This document shows positions 33,034-42,097 of a stretch of DNA of 64,000 bases, in pieces. Each line of letters starts with the position of its first letter. Position 1 is the stretch's first letter. Under the pieces are notes generated by a model, which was not told the origin of the DNA, did no database searches, and saw nothing but the letters and a program-made list of their open reading frames with translations. The DNA comes from Vagococcus carniphilus (GTDB taxonomy: Bacteria; Bacillota; Bacilli; Lactobacillales; Vagococcaceae): the NCBI RefSeq assembly GCF_014397115.1, contig NZ_CP060720.1:1256001-1320000 (forward strand), written 5' to 3'. Made by a program: the position numbers and the translations under genes.

Positions 33034-34687
33034 GATTTAGGTATGAAGGAAGCTCCTCTCCTGTTTTAAAAGATATTTCTTTTGAGGTTAAAAGAGGAGA
33101 TTTCTTAGTTGTCATAGGTGCATCTGGTAGTGGAAAAAGTACACTTTTACGTTTATTAAAACGAGAGCTAGTGACAAATGGTGAAATAAAAGGGAAAGTT
33201 TATTTTGAAGATCAATCTATTAATGAACTTTCTGATCATGAATCAGCAAGTAAAATTGGCTATGTCATGCAAGACCCTGATGCTCAAATCGTTACAGACA
33301 AAGTATGGTCAGAGTTAGCTTTTGGGCTCGAAAACATTGGTGTTCCAAGAGATGTGATTCGAAGTAGAATAGGAGAGATGGCTAATTATTTTGGTATTCA
33401 TAACTGGTATCAAAAAGACGTTGCAGATTTATCTGGTGGACAAAAGCAGTTATTAAATTTGGCCTCTATATTAGTAATGCAACCTGAAATTGTTGTTTTG
33501 GATGAACCAACAGCTCAACTTGACCCAATTGCATCCCTTGATTTTTTGAGAACATTACAAAGAATCAATACTGAGTTAAATACAACTATCATAATGGCAG
33601 AACATTACCTTGAAGAAGTATTTGGGATGGCAGATAACATTCTGATTATCAATGATGGAACTAAAGAGTTTTATGGTTCCTCATTTGAAGCAGCAAATTT
33701 GTTGTTAAAAGATGACAAACGAGGAGAAAGTTTACCAAATCCGGTAAGATTGCATCATTTAATTGAAAATAAAGATAAAATGGCGTTCACAATAAGCGAT
33801 GGGATAGAAATGATGAACAATCAATTTGGTTCTTTGAAACTTTTAGAACAAACAGTTGAATTAAAAGATAGTGATACTTCTAAACAAATAATTATCTCGT
33901 TAAAACATGTTTCTTTTAAATATGGTCGACTAGAGTCAGATATCTTACATGATGTAACTCTTGATATTTATAAAGGAGAGATATTTAGTGTTCTAGGTGG
34001 AAATGGAGCAGGTAAAAGTACTCTGATGAAAGTGATGAGTGGCTTAGTTTTACCTTATCAAGGAAAAGTAAAAATTGATGGAAAAAAGGTGAAACCCAAG
34101 AGTAACGATTTTGTTTACGGACATGATGTGGCGTACCTTCCTCAACAACCTTTATCTATGTTTGTTAAAGAAAGTGTCAAAGCAGATTATGAGTCTTTTC
34201 TAAAGACTATGGGTTATACTAATATAGAAGAATCAATAAATGGTATAGCTGATTGGTTTAATATTACTCATCTTTTAGAACAACATCCTTATGATTTGAG
34301 TGGAGGAGAGTTACAGTTAGTTGCTCTGGGAAAAGTATTATTACTAAATCCTGATGTCATATTCTTAGATGAACCAACAAAGGGGTAGATATACAAAATA
34401 AAAATAAAATTGCCCACTTACTTAAAGAGTTTTCTAATAAAGGCAAAACAGTTATCATTGTGACTCATGACGTAGATTTTTCTGCTAAGATATCTGACAG
34501 ATGTGGTTTATTTTTTGATAGACAAATGATTTCTGTTTCAGATCCGATTACCTTCTTTTCAAATAACTATTTTTATACAACTCCTATTAATAAGATGGTC
34601 AAAGCCTATTTACCTAAAGTAGTTACTTTTGACCAGGCGAAGAAAAGTTGGAAGGTTATTAAGAAAAGAGAGGATTGTAATGAATAA
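33006..34687 (+). pseudogene. ECF transporter double ATPase EcfA, with an apparent -1 frameshift near the end
   Basis: The first frame (33006-34388, 460 aa) carries two ABC domains. Domain 1 has GASGSGKST, LSGGQKQ and VVLDEPTAQLDP; domain 2 has GGNGAGKST, LSGGELQ and FLDEPTKG, and then a TAG at 34386. Shifting to the -1 frame at AAAGGGG restores VDIQNKNKIAHLL, then VIIVTHDVDFSAKISDR with the switch histidine, to the stop at 34687, which overlaps the S-component start by 8 nt. Without the shift the second ATPase lacks its D-loop end and H-switch. A one-base deletion, a sequencing error in the G run, or programmed frameshifting could each explain it. Confidence 0.8.
34379..34385 (+). other. slippery heptamer A AAG GGG at the EcfA frame break
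   Basis: In the zero frame the codons are ACA AAG GGG TAG. The heptamer A-AAG-GGG has the X-XXY-YYZ form: after a -1 slip both tRNAs re-pair with AAA and GGG and reading continues as GTA GAT, restoring the ABC consensus. No strong downstream hairpin or close upstream Shine-Dalgarno stimulator is visible. Confidence 0.5.
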
Positions 34688-35363
34688 GGTTAAGAAATTT
34701 ATAAGTTGGTTATTACTGATTGTCTTTAGTTTAGTGATAATGTATTATTTTTACCAGAATAATCGCTATAATTTACTCTCTCTTTATGTGGTGATACTCT
34801 CTTTTGTTCCCTTTTTTAGTTCTTTTGAAAGAAAAGAACTGGCGACAAGAGAGCTTGTTTTAATAGCGGTTATGTCTGCTACAGCCGTAGTGTCAAAGGT
34901 TATTTTCTTTTTCACACCATCTGTAAATCCGTTAGTGGCAATTGTTATTATTTCGGGCATTCAATTTGGCCCTTTATTTGGATTCATGGTAGGAGCTATT
35001 TCTCCATTTGTTGCAAACATGATGTTCACACAAGGCCCGTGGACACCTTTTCAAATGTTAACAACAGGATTGATTGGTTTAATAGCAGGTAGTAAATGGA
35101 TTAGAAAATCAGAGAATAATCGGTTGATAATGAGTTTATTGGCTGTTTTCTCAGGGGTTCTGTATTCATTGTTGATGGATATTTGGACGGTACTTTCAAT
35201 TGATGGTGTCTTTACTTGGACAAGATATTTAACTGTACTGGTGCCAGCTGTTCCATTTACCATCACATACATGATTTCAAACGCTATATTTGTAAACATA
35301 TTAATCAAACCATTGAGCACAAAAATTAAACGTGTCAAACAAAAATATGGTTTAAAAAATTAG
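34680..35363 (+). CDS. ECF transporter S component, CbrT-like (predicted cobalamin)
   Basis: The ATG at 34680 follows GAGAGG by 6 nt. The 227-aa protein has about seven hydrophobic segments, with RELVLIAVMSATAVVSKVIF, FGPLFGFMVGAISPFVANMMFTQGPWTPFQML and TYMISNAIFVNIL. The GPWTPFQM-type loop and the SxxxP-rich middle resemble CbrT-type S components implicated in cobalamin uptake. Placement between EcfA and a transcobalamin-like lipoprotein plus a PduO adenosyltransferase makes B12 the likely substrate. Membrane-embedded substrate-binding subunit. Exact specificity (cobalamin or cobinamide) is not decidable. Confidence 0.82.
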   Translation: MNKVKKFISWLLLIVFSLVIMYYFYQNNRYNLLSLYVVILSFVPFFSSFERKELATRELVLIAVMSATAVVSKVIFFFTPSVNPLVAIVIISGIQFGPLFGFMVGAISPFVANMMFTQGPWTPFQMLTTGLIGLIAGSKWIRKSENNRLIMSLLAVFSGVLYSLLMDIWTVLSIDGVFTWTRYLTVLVPAVPFTITYMISNAIFVNILIKPLSTKIKRVKQKYGLKN

Positions 35364-35378
35364 AAAGTTGGAATATTG

Positions 35379-35798
35379 ATGAAAAAATTAGTAGGTTTAG
35401 TTGTATTATTAGTTGCTTTAACAGGTTGTGGAGCAAAAGGAGAAGATACTGCGAAAGATAGTAGTACAAAAGCATCAAGTAGTGAAGTAGCAGCATCTTC
35501 TGAAAAAACAGAAGATGGTGTAAAAGTTACGTTACAAGAAGATGGAAAAGAAATTAGTTCTAAAGATATAGAAATTAAAGATGGTGCTTTTTTAGGAGAC
35601 ATCATGGCTGATAATTTTGATATTACAGAAGAAAACAATATGATTTCATCAATCGACGGAAAAAAACAAGATAATAAAGCTCAAAAATATTGGATCTATA
35701 CTGTTAACGGTAAAGAAGCTGAAGTTGGAGCAAGTGAGTACAAATTAAAAACTGGTGACGAAGTTGTTTGGAATTTATCTAAATTTGAAATGAAATAA
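35379..35798 (+). CDS. lipoprotein with DUF4430/transcobalamin-like domain
   Basis: The 139-aa product has a lipoprotein signal (LVALTGCGAKG, Cys near residue 18), a Ser/Thr-rich linker (residues 22-50) and one domain with SIDGKKQDNKAQKYWIYTVNGKEAEVGASEYKLKTGDEVVW. The pattern W-x-Y-x-VNG followed by Y-x-L-x-x-GD-x-V-W is that of DUF4430, related to the C-terminal domain of transcobalamin/intrinsic factor. It likely binds cobalamin at the outer membrane face and passes it to the CbrT-like S component just upstream. Binding is predicted, not shown. Confidence 0.82.
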   Translation: MKKLVGLVVLLVALTGCGAKGEDTAKDSSTKASSSEVAASSEKTEDGVKVTLQEDGKEISSKDIEIKDGAFLGDIMADNFDITEENNMISSIDGKKQDNKAQKYWIYTVNGKEAEVGASEYKLKTGDEVVWNLSKFEMK

Positions 35799-35821
35799 TA
35801 CTAAATAAAGGAAGTGGCAAC

Positions 35822-36388
35822 GTGAAGGTTTATACTAAAGGTGGCGACAAAGGTAAAACGAGTTTAATTGGTGGGAAACGTGTTAATAAAGGTAACTTGA
35901 GAGTAGAAGCTTACGGTACTACAGATGAAATTAATGCTCAAGTTGGTTTAAGTATCTGTGAAGTAAGAGAATTAAAGAATAGTGAAGAGTTAGTTGCAGA
36001 ATTAATTGAAGTTCAAAATTATTTATTTGATTGTGGAACGGATTTAGCAAACGTCTCTGATGAGATGCCTTTTATGATTAATAAAGATCATATTGCATGG
36101 CTTGAAGAAAGAATTGATAAATACACAGAAGAATTACCAAAAATTGAACGCTTTATCTTACCCGGTGGTAATAAAGCAAGTTGTAGCTTACATGTAGCAA
36201 GAACGGTAACAAGAAGAGCAGAACGAGTTTGTGCAACTCTAATTAAAGAGGAAGAGGAAATTTCAACTCATGCTTTCAAATTCTTGAATCGTTTGTCAGA
36301 TTACTTCTTTGTAGTAGCAAGATTAGCGAATGTTCTAGGAGAAGAAGAAGAACATTTCTATGAGAGAAGTCAGATAGTATTTCATTAA
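35822..36388 (+). CDS. cob(I)alamin adenosyltransferase, PduO type
   Basis: The 188-residue protein starts with GTG at 35822 after AAGGAAG and reads KVYTKGGDKGKTSLIGGKRV, the ATP-binding N-terminus of PduO enzymes, with EAYGTTDEINAQVG and FILPGGNKASCSLHVARTVTRRAERV. It makes adenosylcobalamin from cob(I)alamin and ATP, the cofactor form used by OraE. It ends the B12 uptake operon, so transport and activation are made together. A bidirectional terminator follows. Confidence 0.93.
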   Translation: MKVYTKGGDKGKTSLIGGKRVNKGNLRVEAYGTTDEINAQVGLSICEVRELKNSEELVAELIEVQNYLFDCGTDLANVSDEMPFMINKDHIAWLEERIDKYTEELPKIERFILPGGNKASCSLHVARTVTRRAERVCATLIKEEEEISTHAFKFLNRLSDYFFVVARLANVLGEEEEHFYERSQIVFH

Positions 36389-36409
36389 TTTTTTAAATCA
36401 AAAAGAGAA

Positions 36410-36445
36410 AAAAGACGTTTAGCTGATTATGGCTAAACGTCTTTT
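36410..36445. terminator. bidirectional terminator
   Basis: Perfect 14-bp stem AAAAGACGTTTAGC / GCTAAACGTCTTTT with an 8-nt loop, between the convergent adenosyltransferase and LPxTG protein genes. Confidence 0.92.
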
Positions 36446-36451
36446 GTTTAA

Positions 36452-37885
36452 TTAATTGTTGTTTTCATCTGTGTCATCATCGTTATTTTTTTTCTTTTTC
36501 ATAAAGAAGATTAAACCAACGATAACAAGAACTACTATTCCAATAATTCCAGCAAATCTCATTTTTTCTTCACCAGTTTGAGGTAATTTTTTAACAGGTG
36601 CATAATCTTTTTTAACAGGCGCATATACTTTTTGATTAGAACCAGAGCCAGAACCAGCTTCAGTAAAGTTTACTTTAAGTGAGCTAGTTTCAATTTTTAA
36701 ATCTTGTTCTGGATATTTTTTTTGTAATTCAGTTAAAGATTCTTTTGAAATAGTGAAAGTTGGATCGATTGAACCTTCTCCAGCTTTTTTAGCTTTCCAA
36801 TTACCTTTTGCATCTAAAGAAAAGAATTCATTATCTTTAATTTCTTTAAATGTACCGGTGATTTTTACGCCCTCAACATCATTAAATGCAAGGGTACCAC
36901 CACCGTTAATTTTAGCTGTTAAATCTTTAACTGTGTATGTCAATTTGATTACTTTTTCTTGAGATAGAGTGATAGTTGCTGGATGATCTTTATAGTTTGT
37001 TATGATTTTATCATTCTTAAAAGGATCAGAGTTTGCAATTTTTTGGAAATTAGAATCTTTTGTATCAAGTGTAATGGTTACTTTTTCAGTGAAAGTTTTG
37101 TCTTTGTTTGTTTCTGGTATTTTGAAAGAACCATCACTTGCTAATTCAATTTTGTCTGATTTTAATTCAGTAAAACTTGCTTTTAGTTCTACTGGGCTTT
37201 CTTTAAACTCAGCTTCTGCAAAAGTTACAACTAATTTATTACCTTTGTTTTTGATCGTTAAAGGAAGTTCAACTTCTTTTTGAGGTGCTGGTTTATCAGT
37301 ATCAGTGAAATTAACTTTAATTTTTTCAGTTTTTATAGTAATTTCTTTTTGATTTTCTAAATTTAAATTAGAGAATTCCTTAGCTAGAGCTTCTTTAGTT
37401 TTTGCATCTGTTAAATCAGCTTTAAATTCTAATTGAATTGAACCATCTTTGATAGCTTTTTTTGCTGTCCAAATAGTATTAGAAAGAGCTTTTTCATCTT
37501 TTGATTCTCTATTAAGATTTCTTTCTACTTTAATGAAGTCATTTTCAAAAGGTTTGAATTCTCCTTTTAAAACAGTTCCATTAACTTTAGCTAAGAAAAT
37601 ATCTCCAGTATCTCCTTTTTTTCCTTTAATATTGTTTGACTCAACTTTTAGAATATTATCTTTAGCAGACTCAGGAGTTTGATCCTTTTCACTTTCTTTT
37701 GTTACCGCATTTTCTGATGTAGTATCTTTAGTTTCTTCTGTCTGAGGTTTAGCATCAGCAACTTCAGATGAAGAGACTGTTTGATTTGTATTTACTTCTT
37801 CAGCGTTAGCTAATTGAGTTCCACCAATTAAAAATGGAACACAAGCTAATACAACAGCTGATAAGCGTAATGAATTTTTTTTCAT
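36452..37885 (-). CDS. LPxTG-anchored surface protein with repeated domains
   Basis: The 477-aa precursor has a Sec signal peptide (residues 1-28, ending LANAEE), a Thr/Ser/Glu/Lys-rich segment (29-85), related modules of about 100 residues, and a sortase signal LPQTGEE followed by a membrane helix (about 440-463) and a charged tail. The modules share patterns: IWTAKKAIKDGSIQLEF with NWKAKKAGEGSIDPTF, and IKVNFTDTDKP with LKVNFTEAGSG. A Gly-Ser stretch and a twice-repeated YAPVKK precede the anchor. It is a cell-wall surface protein of unknown ligand. AAGGAG lies upstream of the ATG. Confidence 0.85.
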   Translation of the reverse strand: MKKNSLRLSAVVLACVPFLIGGTQLANAEEVNTNQTVSSSEVADAKPQTEETKDTTSENAVTKESEKDQTPESAKDNILKVESNNIKGKKGDTGDIFLAKVNGTVLKGEFKPFENDFIKVERNLNRESKDEKALSNTIWTAKKAIKDGSIQLEFKADLTDAKTKEALAKEFSNLNLENQKEITIKTEKIKVNFTDTDKPAPQKEVELPLTIKNKGNKLVVTFAEAEFKESPVELKASFTELKSDKIELASDGSFKIPETNKDKTFTEKVTITLDTKDSNFQKIANSDPFKNDKIITNYKDHPATITLSQEKVIKLTYTVKDLTAKINGGGTLAFNDVEGVKITGTFKEIKDNEFFSLDAKGNWKAKKAGEGSIDPTFTISKESLTELQKKYPEQDLKIETSSLKVNFTEAGSGSGSNQKVYAPVKKDYAPVKKLPQTGEEKMRFAGIIGIVVLVIVGLIFFMKKKKNNDDDTDENNN

Positions 37886-37987
37886 GACATTTGCTCCTTT
37901 TTGATATTAATTATAGACTATTATAATTAATTATACATTAGTTTCTTTTAAAGTTAAATAGTTATTTTATTTTAGTGATTCTATTCT

Positions 37988-38884
37988 TTAATTAGGATTT
38001 GTGTCACTAATAATAGTCTTAACAAATTTTTGAGAAGCAATTGATAATGAAACGCTCTTTAAGTAGCAGATACCAATGGATCTTTTAGGTATTTTTTCAA
38101 TTAAATTAATCTCCTTTAAAATACCTTGATTGATATAAGAAGAAGAAAATTCTTTCGTCACACAGGCAATTCCTAAATTAATTTTAGCAAAATCTAATAA
38201 TAAGTCGTGGGAACCAAGTTCGAATTCAGGCTCTAAAATAAGTCCTATTTCTTTTAAGTACTGGTCAACGAAACGTCTTGAAATAGAATCTTGATCCAAG
38301 CAAATAATCGGATGCTTTAAAACGTTCTCTATAGAAACAGCATCTTGGAAAAGATGATTATAATGCTCACCATAAACAAAAGTATCTTGTATATCGGCAC
38401 AAATAATTTTTTCAAGCTTTTCGTCCTCAATAGGAAAATTACATATAGCAATATCAATTTTACCTTGTTTTAAACTATCAACTAATTCTGAAGTCGTTCC
38501 ATTTAGAAGTTTAAAAGAGATGTCAGGATATTTATGGTGGAAAGTTTCTAAAAAAGGTAACAAAAAGTATCTTGAGATAGTATCTCCAACACCAATTGCA
38601 ATTTTTCCTCCTTTTAATAATTTAAATTCTTCCATCTTTTTTTCACCTGAATCAAGTAAATTAAGAGCAGAATCAACGTATTCATATAAATGCTTTCCTT
38701 CTTCAGTGAGAGCAACACCTTGAGGGGTTCGATTAAATAGACGAATAGAGAGTTCATCTTCAAGTAATGAAATGGACTGGCTGACAGCAGGTTGTGTTAA
38801 ATAAAGGCTTTTAGCAGCTTTTGAAAAACTATTATGTTGTGAGACCTCATAAAAAATACGATATAAATCTAATTTGGTTACCAT
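37988..38884 (-). CDS. LysR-type transcriptional regulator next to a CofE-like gene
   Basis: The 298-residue protein has the standard LysR HTH (residues 3-62: LDLYRIFYEVSQHNSFSKAAKSLYLTQPAVSQSISLLE) and effector domain (GGKIAIGVGDTISRYFLLPFLETFHHKYPDI). It is divergent from the gamma-glutamyl ligase-like gene at 39008, with 123 nt between the starts, and probably controls it. The gap contains ATATCT and AGATAT arms 8 nt apart (38898-38917), a possible operator. It belongs to another LysR subgroup than the paralogs at 2015 and 6401. Confidence 0.87.
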   Translation of the reverse strand: MVTKLDLYRIFYEVSQHNSFSKAAKSLYLTQPAVSQSISLLEDELSIRLFNRTPQGVALTEEGKHLYEYVDSALNLLDSGEKKMEEFKLLKGGKIAIGVGDTISRYFLLPFLETFHHKYPDISFKLLNGTTSELVDSLKQGKIDIAICNFPIEDEKLEKIICADIQDTFVYGEHYNHLFQDAVSIENVLKHPIICLDQDSISRRFVDQYLKEIGLILEPEFELGSHDLLLDFAKINLGIACVTKEFSSSYINQGILKEINLIEKIPKRSIGICYLKSVSLSIASQKFVKTIISDTNPN

Positions 38885-38921
38885 ATAAATTCTCCTTATA
38901 TCTGATATAGTAGATATTAAT

Positions 38922-38950
38922 TTTACTTATATCATGAATCACGGTATAGT
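38922..38950 (+). promoter_or_regulatory. promoter of the CofE-like gene
   Basis: TTTACT (38922-38927), a 17-nt spacer and TATAGT (38945-38950) make a fair sigma-A promoter just downstream of the possible LysR operator; the leader would be about 50 nt. Confidence 0.5.
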
Positions 38951-39007
38951 ACAAGTGTAGAAAATTTAGAATGCAGAGAAATTGTCTGTATAAAGGAGCG
39001 AGTTCTA

Positions 39008-40198
39008 TTGGAACGCACAGTTGGAACAATTACTAGAGGTTTACGTTGCCCGATTATTAATGAAGGAGACAACATTGAAGCTATCGTTGTGGATAGTGTA
39101 TTAAATGCCTCTAAAGCAGAAGGATTTTCAATTGAAGATAAAGATATTGTTGCTGTAACAGAATCAATCGTCGCTAGAGCGCAAGGAAATTATGCCTCAA
39201 TCGATCAAATTGCAAAAGATGTAACGAATAAGTTTGGTGAAACAACTATTGGAGTTATTTTTCCTATTTTTAGTCGTAATCGTTTTTCAAATTGTTTACG
39301 TGGAATTGCTAGAGGAGCAAAAAAAGTTGTCTTAATGATGAGCTATCCATCTGATGAAGTTGGAAATCATATTGTTTCTTTGGATATGTTAGATGAAAAA
39401 GGTATTAATCCTTGGACTGATGTTCTGGATGAGAAACAATTTAGAGAATTATTTGGTTATAACAAACATACATTTACTGGTGTTGATTATATTGAATATT
39501 ACAAAGAATTGATTGCTGGTGAAGGAGCAGAGTGTGAAGTTATTTTCTCTCAAAAACCTAAAACAATTCTTGACTATACTAAAAATGTCTTAACATGCGA
39601 TATTCATACGAGATACCGTACAAAACGTATTTTAGAAAATAATGGTGCTGAAAAAGTCTTTACTTTAGATGATATTTTATCAGAATCTGTTGATGGCAGT
39701 GGATTTAATGAAAATTATGGTCTACTTGGTTCTAACAAATCAACAGAAGAAGCGGTTAAATTATTCCCAAGAGAATGTCAACCAGTTGTTGAAAAAATCC
39801 AAGATATGTTAAAAGAGAAAACAGGTAAAACGGTTGAAGTAATGGTTTATGGAGACGGAGCTTTTAAAGACCCAGTTGGAAAAATATGGGAGCTAGCTGA
39901 TCCAGTTGTTTCACCAGCGTTTACTTCAGGTTTAGAAGGAACACCGAATGAAGTTAAATTAAAATATTTAGCTGATAATAATTTTTCAGATTTACGTGGA
40001 GCAGATTTAGAAGCAGCTATTAAAAAACACATCGATGAAAAAGAAGCTGATTTAACAGGTTCTATGGAAGCTCAAGGAACTACCCCAAGACAATTAACTG
40101 ATTTAATTGGTTCACTAGCTGATTTAACATCAGGTAGTGGAGATAAAGGAACACCAATTGTCTTCATTCAAGGCTATTTTGATAACTTTACTAAATAG
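39008..40198 (+). CDS. CofE-like F420-0:gamma-glutamyl ligase family protein
   Basis: The 396-aa product starts at TTG 39008, 9 nt after AAGGAG. RTVGTITRGLRCPIINEGDNIEAIVVDSVLNA, VAVTESIVARAQGNYAS, SRNRFSNCLRGIARGA and VMVYGDGAFKDPVGKIWELADPVVSPAFTSGLEGTPNE match the F420-0:gamma-glutamyl ligase family, though longer than archaeal CofE (about 250 aa). No F420 genes are visible and lactic acid bacteria are not known to make F420, so it probably adds glutamate to, or acts on, something else. The natural substrate is unknown. It is monocistronic with its own promoter and terminator. Confidence 0.8.
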   Translation: MERTVGTITRGLRCPIINEGDNIEAIVVDSVLNASKAEGFSIEDKDIVAVTESIVARAQGNYASIDQIAKDVTNKFGETTIGVIFPIFSRNRFSNCLRGIARGAKKVVLMMSYPSDEVGNHIVSLDMLDEKGINPWTDVLDEKQFRELFGYNKHTFTGVDYIEYYKELIAGEGAECEVIFSQKPKTILDYTKNVLTCDIHTRYRTKRILENNGAEKVFTLDDILSESVDGSGFNENYGLLGSNKSTEEAVKLFPRECQPVVEKIQDMLKEKTGKTVEVMVYGDGAFKDPVGKIWELADPVVSPAFTSGLEGTPNEVKLKYLADNNFSDLRGADLEAAIKKHIDEKEADLTGSMEAQGTTPRQLTDLIGSLADLTSGSGDKGTPIVFIQGYFDNFTK

Positions 40199-40292
40199 TA
40201 AGTTAGAAATAAGTTAGAATAAATATGTTCGAGTATTTCTAGGTAAGTTATGATGATTAACTTTTTCTTTTCATGAATATATGCATATTTTT

Positions 40293-40325
40293 AGAAGCTA
40301 TGTCTTTAAGAATAGCTTCTTTTTT
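40293..40325 (+). terminator. terminator after the CofE-like gene
   Basis: Stem AGAAGCTAT / ATAGCTTCT (9 bp), 10-nt loop and T-run. Confidence 0.88.
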
Positions 40326-40491
40326 GTATAAAAATTTATAATTAAATGAATAATAACAAGATTTATTAATATTTATTGAAAACATTATTAAAAAAATATC
40401 ATGAAAGAATCATAACTTTTATTTTCATATACAATTATAAGTAATTCTTTCTAAGGAAGGAACAATAAAAAATTGAGGAGTTTATGTTTAA

Positions 40492-42033
40492 ATGGATGAC
40501 GAACAGAATAATAAGAAGAAACTATCATTAACAGCATTAATTTTAATGATTTTTACTTCTGTTTTTGGTTTTGCGAATATTGCTAGAGCCTATTATTTAA
40601 TGGGATATGCCTCTATACTGTGGTATGTTTTAGCAGCACTTACTTTCTTTTTACCATTTGCTTTCATGTTATCAGAATTTGGAGCAGCGTTTAAAGATGA
40701 AAAAGGTGGCATTTATTCTTGGATGGCGAAATCAATCAACCCAAAGTTTTCCTTTGTCGGTACAGTTATGTGGTACTCGTCTAATGTGATTTGGATGGTT
40801 AGTACTGGTATTTCGATTTGGATACCTTTATCAAATGGTATTTTTGGAGTTGATAAAACGCAACAATGGTCATTTCTTGGTTTAAACAGCGTACAAAGTC
40901 TGGGACTTTTAGGAGCTCTATGGATTTTATTTATTACTTTTTTTTCATCAAAAGGATTAGATAAAATAGAAAAGGTAACTAACATTGGTGGTATTGCAGT
41001 AGTTTTATTAAATGTCGTATTAATCTCAGTAGGGATTTTTATTTTAGTTATGAATAAAGGTCAAATGGCAGAACCTTTATCGGTAGCTAAATTTGTTAAA
41101 TCACCTAATCCAGATTATGGCTCAATCATATCCGTATTTAGCTTTCTTGTTTTTGCTGTTTTTGCCTATGCCGGATTAGAGGTAATCGGTGGTTTAGTAG
41201 ATGAAACTGAAAATCCAGAAGTTAATTTTCCAAAAGGAATTAAAATATCAGCGATTGTAATTGCAGCCGGTTATGCGATTGGTATTTTTATAATGGGTGT
41301 TTTCACGAATTGGTCCTATGCGTTTACTGAGTTTTCAGAAGCTGATATTACCTTAGGAAATGTTGCTTATGTCGCAATGAATAATATGGGGTATCAATTA
41401 GGCTTAACCTTAAATTTAACTGAATCAGTATCACGAGAAATTGGTATTTGGATGGGAAGATACATAGGTGTTTCAATGTTTTTAGCGCTAACAGGTTCTT
41501 TCTTTACACTGACATTTTCACCATTGAAACAGCTAATTGAAGGCACACCTAAAGAAATTTGGCCAAAAAAATGGACTAAAATAAAAAATGGATTACCTGT
41601 ACATGCTATGTATGTTCAATCTGCTGTTGTCATTACGATTATCTTATTTGTCTCATTTGGCGGAAAGAGCGCAAAGGAATTCTTTAATATTTTGATTTCA
41701 ATGACGAATGTCTCAGTAAGTATTCCGTTCATGTTTATTGTCATTGCTTTTTATGGGTTTAAGAAAAAGGAATCCATTGAAAAACCTTTTGTTATTTTTA
41801 AATCTAAAAATGGTTATAAATATATTGTTGTTATGGTGACCTTCGTATTAGCATTTGCTAATATTTTTACTGTAGTTGAACCAGCTATTCATGGTCATTA
41901 CTCAGAAACATTCTTTTCAATGTTAGGTCCAATTTTCTTTTGTAGTGTAGCTATTATTTTATTTAACAGATATGAAAAGAAACAAAATCAATTAGCTCAA
42001 GAATCAATAATCGATCCAGTAATGGAAGATTGA
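40492..42033 (+). CDS. APC-family amino acid transporter, YjeM-like (paralog 1)
   Basis: The 513-aa membrane protein has about twelve to fourteen hydrophobic segments and a start such as LTALILMIFTSVFGFANIARAYYLMGYASILWYVLAALTFFLPFAFMLSEFGAAFKDEKGGIYSWM, typical of the YjeM branch near glutamate/GABA antiporters. The ribosome site GAGGAG is 11 nt upstream. It is highly similar to the transporter at 45683. The substrate is unknown. It is monocistronic, ending in a bidirectional terminator. Confidence 0.85.
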   Translation: MDDEQNNKKKLSLTALILMIFTSVFGFANIARAYYLMGYASILWYVLAALTFFLPFAFMLSEFGAAFKDEKGGIYSWMAKSINPKFSFVGTVMWYSSNVIWMVSTGISIWIPLSNGIFGVDKTQQWSFLGLNSVQSLGLLGALWILFITFFSSKGLDKIEKVTNIGGIAVVLLNVVLISVGIFILVMNKGQMAEPLSVAKFVKSPNPDYGSIISVFSFLVFAVFAYAGLEVIGGLVDETENPEVNFPKGIKISAIVIAAGYAIGIFIMGVFTNWSYAFTEFSEADITLGNVAYVAMNNMGYQLGLTLNLTESVSREIGIWMGRYIGVSMFLALTGSFFTLTFSPLKQLIEGTPKEIWPKKWTKIKNGLPVHAMYVQSAVVITIILFVSFGGKSAKEFFNILISMTNVSVSIPFMFIVIAFYGFKKKESIEKPFVIFKSKNGYKYIVVMVTFVLAFANIFTVVEPAIHGHYSETFFSMLGPIFFCSVAIILFNRYEKKQNQLAQESIIDPVMED

Positions 42034-42053
42034 TTTATTAATTAAATAAAAAA

Positions 42054-42097
42054 GAAGAGACTGACAATTTAACTTTTGTCAGCCTCTCTTTTTTTAT
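42054..42097. terminator. bidirectional terminator
   Basis: Imperfect hairpin AGAGA-CTGACAA / TTGTCAG-CC-TCTCT with A and T runs on the two sides, between the convergent transporter and FusB-type genes. Confidence 0.75.

Noticed and set aside
34386-34687. Second part of EcfA as a separate gene starting at 34460
   Set aside because: The translated segment before 34460 in that frame continues the ABC domain exactly from the frame break, so it is one gene and not a new start.
40484-40531. Short frame (MFKWMTNRII...) overlapping the start of the YjeM-like gene
   Set aside because: It has a nearby GAGGAG but spacing of only 3 nt, and the downstream ATG in the main frame explains that ribosome site.
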